From Paracoccus sp. (in: a-proteobacteria) (GTDB lineage Bacteria > Pseudomonadota > Alphaproteobacteria > Rhodobacterales > Rhodobacteraceae): a stretch of DNA of 33,376 nucleotides. Each line of letters begins with the position of its first letter. The stretch's first letter is position 1. The DNA lies in the NCBI GenBank assembly GCA_030538705.1, contig JAUNTL010000026.1, positions 1-33,376 of the forward strand. Direction: 5' to 3'. Below the pieces are notes generated by a model. The model saw only the letters and a list, made by a program, of their open reading frames with translations, had not been told where the DNA came from and ran no database searches. Below, one piece after another: positions 31,055 to 33,376 of the stretch. Both the position numbers and the translations under genes were made by a program.

Positions 31055-31939
31055 TCAGCCCATCCGCTCGGATGCGAAACTGCCCGGCGAGGCAGGAAAG
31101 ACGACCGTCCGGTTGCCATTCAGAAATACGCGGTGATGGATATGCGCATGGATCGCGCGCGCCAGCACCTGCGCCTCGACATCGCGGCCAAGGCTGACGT
31201 AATCGGCCGGGCTTTGGGCATGGGTCACGCGCACCGTGTCCTGTTCGATGATCGGGCCTTCATCCAGATCGGCGGTGACATAATGCGCCGTCGCCCCGAT
31301 CAGCTTGACCCCGCGCTCATAGGCCTGCTTATAGGGGTTCGCGCCCTTGAAGCTGGGCAGGAATGAGTGGTGGATATTGATGATCCGTCCCGACATCTCT
31401 GCGCACATCCGGTCAGACAGAACCTGCATATAGCGTGCCAGAACGACCAGCTCGGTTCCCGTTTCGTGGATGATATCCATCAGCCGCGATTCGGCCTCGG
31501 GCTTGGTTTCAGCCGTGACCTTGATGTGATGAAAGGGGATGTCATGGTTCACGACCAGCTTTTGATAACTCATATGATTCGAAACCACACCGACGATATC
31601 GACCGGCAGCGCGCCGATGCGCCAGCGATACAGAATGTCATTCAGACAATGGCCAAAGCTCGACACCATCAGCAGCACACGCATGCGCTGCGCGGGATCA
31701 TGAATGGCGGCCTTCATCGTAAAGCCGCGCGCGACATCATCCAGCCCGGCACGCAGCGCGGCTATGCCACGGCCGTCCTCGTCACGAAAGCTGACGCGCA
31801 TGAAAAAGCGATCGTTCTCCATGTCATCGAACTGGGCGCTGTCGGTGATATTGCAGCCGTGATCCGCCAGAAAGCCCGAGACGGCGGCAACGATGCCGCG
31901 ACGGGCCGGGCAGGTAACGGTCAGGACCAGGTCGGACAT
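31055..31939 (-). CDS. purU: PurU, formyltetrahydrofolate deformylase
   Basis: 294 residues. It hydrolyses 10-formyl-THF to formate and THF, balancing one-carbon pools and feeding formate to PurT or formate oxidation. Residues about 4-80 are an ACT regulatory domain. Residues about 86-285 are the formyltransferase fold, with catalytic Asn188, His190 (NIHHSFLPSF) and Asp226 (TADLDEGP), in the same 38-residue spacing as GART Asn106, His108 and Asp144. It converges on phaZ and appears to be a single gene, with about 200 bases before it free of any recognisable gene. Confidence 0.95.
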   Translation of the reverse strand: MSDLVLTVTCPARRGIVAAVSGFLADHGCNITDSAQFDDMENDRFFMRVSFRDEDGRGIAALRAGLDDVARGFTMKAAIHDPAQRMRVLLMVSSFGHCLNDILYRWRIGALPVDIVGVVSNHMSYQKLVVNHDIPFHHIKVTAETKPEAESRLMDIIHETGTELVVLARYMQVLSDRMCAEMSGRIINIHHSFLPSFKGANPYKQAYERGVKLIGATAHYVTADLDEGPIIEQDTVRVTHAQSPADYVSLGRDVEAQVLARAIHAHIHHRVFLNGNRTVVFPASPGSFASERMG

Positions 31940-32140
31940 GGGCGGTTCTCCGGGACGGAAGTATGTCCGCTATCGCTAACCCCTGTCACCGCCCGGCGCA
32001 ACCATCCGGGATCGCGCGCAGTGGCCCGGACAGGGCCTGTCTGATCTCAGATGAGGGGGCGGCGCTGTCGGGAATGCCGCTTGCCGGGGCGCGCAAGACC
32101 GGGCGGAATCCGGGCGGCCCCTGCCCGGCCAGTTTGCCGC

Positions 32141-32476
<336 letters not shown>

Positions 32477-32507
32477 TCATTGCCGGGGAGATAGGACATC
32501 GCAACCG

Positions 32508-32537
32508 CAAAGAAAAGGGCGGGGAAATCCCCCGCCC
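32508..32537 (-). terminator. Rho-independent terminator after the DegP-type gene
   Basis: Perfect 8-base arms GGGCGGGG and CCCCGCCC around AAATC (32517-32537), followed on the minus strand by TTTTCTTT. It lies about 40 bases past the protease stop and before the ferredoxin gene, so the latter needs its own promoter within the next 50 bases or readthrough. Confidence 0.85.
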
Positions 32538-32579
32538 TGCCCGCCCGCGCGAAAAGCGCGCCGGGCCTTGCCGCGATCC

Positions 32580-33376
32580 TTATCCCGTGATCGAGAGCGC
32601 GACAAAGCGCGGTTCACTGCCGCGCCAGATCCGCAGCAGGATCGAACGCCGGCCGGCATCGCGTGCCTGCGCAATCGCGGCACTCAGATCATCGGGTGAT
32701 GCAACGGGATTGCGCCCGGCCTCGGTGATGACATCGCCCGCAGACAGACCCTTTGCCGCCGCATCCGATGCCGGATCGACATCGCTGATGACCAGCCCCT
32801 GCTGATCCGCCGGCACGCCCAGATCGGCGGCGATCTCGGGGGTCAGCAGTTGCAGCGTCAGACCGAGCGCCTCTTGCGGCTCACTCGTGCCGGGGGCGGT
32901 GCCGTTCTCGGTTGCCGTGCCCTCGGCGACCTCGCGCCGGCCAAGCGTGACCGGCAGGCTGACCTCCTCGCCGTCGCGCATGACGGTGACATCGACCGCC
33001 TCGCCGATCGGGGCCTGCGCCACGCGCGCGACCAGATCACGGTCATCGGCGATATCGCGGCCGTCAAAGCGCAAGATGACATCACCCGCACGGATACCGG
33101 CCGCTGCCGCCGGGCCTTCGGGCACATCGGTGACCATGGCGCCGCGATCATTGTCCAGCTCGAGCGATTCCGCGATTTCGGGGGTGACACGCTGGATCTT
33201 GACGCCCAGCCAGCCGCGCCGCGTCTCGCCGAACTCGCGCAGCTGGTCAACGACGGTGGTCACGACATTCGAGGCCATCGAGAACCCGATCCCGATAGAG
33301 CCGCCATTGGGGGAAAGGATCGCCGTGTTCACGCCGATGACCTCGCCCTCCATGTTGAACAGCGGGCCGCCCGAAT
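32580..33376 (-). CDS. DegP/HtrA-family periplasmic serine protease (C-terminal part, cut by right edge)
   Basis: About 265 residues are visible; the frame is open at the right edge. The first complete codon is the catalytic serine of the (GN)SGGPLFN motif, so the catalytic His and Asp and the signal peptide lie outside. VIGVNTAILSPNGGSIGIGFSM completes the protease domain. Two PDZ domains follow: the first around RRGWLGVKIQRVTPEIAESL to about residue 130, the second from about residue 175 (LGLTLQLLTPEIAADLG) to the end. A Gly/Thr/Glu-rich linker separates them. Such proteases degrade or refold damaged envelope proteins. Which paralogue (DegP, DegQ or MucD) it is cannot be decided here. Confidence 0.9.
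   Translation of the reverse strand, partial: SGGPLFNMEGEVIGVNTAILSPNGGSIGIGFSMASNVVTTVVDQLREFGETRRGWLGVKIQRVTPEIAESLELDNDRGAMVTDVPEGPAAAAGIRAGDVILRFDGRDIADDRDLVARVAQAPIGEAVDVTVMRDGEEVSLPVTLGRREVAEGTATENGTAPGTSEPQEALGLTLQLLTPEIAADLGVPADQQGLVISDVDPASDAAAKGLSAGDVITEAGRNPVASPDDLSAAIAQARDAGRRSILLRIWRGSEPRFVALSITG

Overview
The window is GC-rich, densely coded DNA that reads like a Paracoccus or Rhodobacter relative (Alphaproteobacteria, Rhodobacterales). The hydrogenase gene order (hupT-hupU-hupV-hypF-hupS-hupL...hupC-hupD-hupF-hupG-hupH-hupJ-hupK-hypA-hypB) closely follows the Rhodobacter capsulatus cluster. The PHB genes (phaR, phaP, phaC, divergent phaZ) carry the CTGC-N3-GCAG operators described for Paracoccus denitrificans PhaR. 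The genus assignment is inference.

Region 1 (1-14961, all minus strand): a nearly complete uptake [NiFe]-hydrogenase cluster, entering from the left edge inside hypB. It encodes a Tat-exported, membrane-anchored enzyme (HupSL plus cytochrome b HupC) whose small subunit has the six-cysteine proximal-cluster pattern of O2-tolerant hydrogenases. It also encodes a cytoplasmic H2 sensor (HupUV, no Tat signal, no C-terminal extension on HupV) with its kinase HupT. The rest is maturation: HypF, HypA and HypB for the active site; HupD, HupF, HupG, HupH, HupJ and HupK for subunit processing and cluster assembly; and the putative nickel permease HupE. A hairpin and an exact IHF consensus lie in front of hupS. 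A second hairpin and an AT-rich stretch separate hupC from hupD, so the cluster is probably read as at least three transcription units.

Region 2 (about 15.2-25.5 kb): an accessory module bounded by scars. On the left, a LysR-type regulator has lost its DNA-binding N-terminus at a junction with a degenerate IS5-family transposase fragment. On the right, a fragment of the C-terminal end of an IS5-family transposase lies in the opposite orientation, close to the 3' end of a tRNA-Ser gene. Between them are a divergent GntR/UTRA regulator with a clear palindromic operator and a tightly packed plus-strand operon. The operon holds a peptide-type (family 5) binding protein, two permeases, two ATPases, a PHP-fold metallohydrolase, phosphonoacetaldehyde hydrolase (PhnX) and an iron-type alcohol dehydrogenase. 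I read it as an organophosphonate uptake and degradation system that lacks the usual PhnW transaminase and PhnCDE transporter. The PHP enzyme would release an alcohol-type phosphonate such as 2-hydroxyethylphosphonate, the dehydrogenase would oxidise it to phosphonoacetaldehyde, and PhnX would yield acetaldehyde and phosphate. The substrate is a hypothesis. This is the part of the window most likely to hold an undescribed system.

Region 3 (25.5-33.4 kb): chromosomal-looking genes. tRNA-Ser(GGA) is followed by the PHB locus phaR, phaP, phaC and divergent phaZ. The PHB synthase has an unusual N-terminal extension of about 190 residues rich in Ala, Lys and Pro, resembling histone H1-like tails. 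Then come a 328-base convergent gap with two hairpin-forming direct repeats, purU, a [2Fe-2S] ferredoxin, and the C-terminal part of a DegP/HtrA-type protease cut by the right edge at its catalytic serine.
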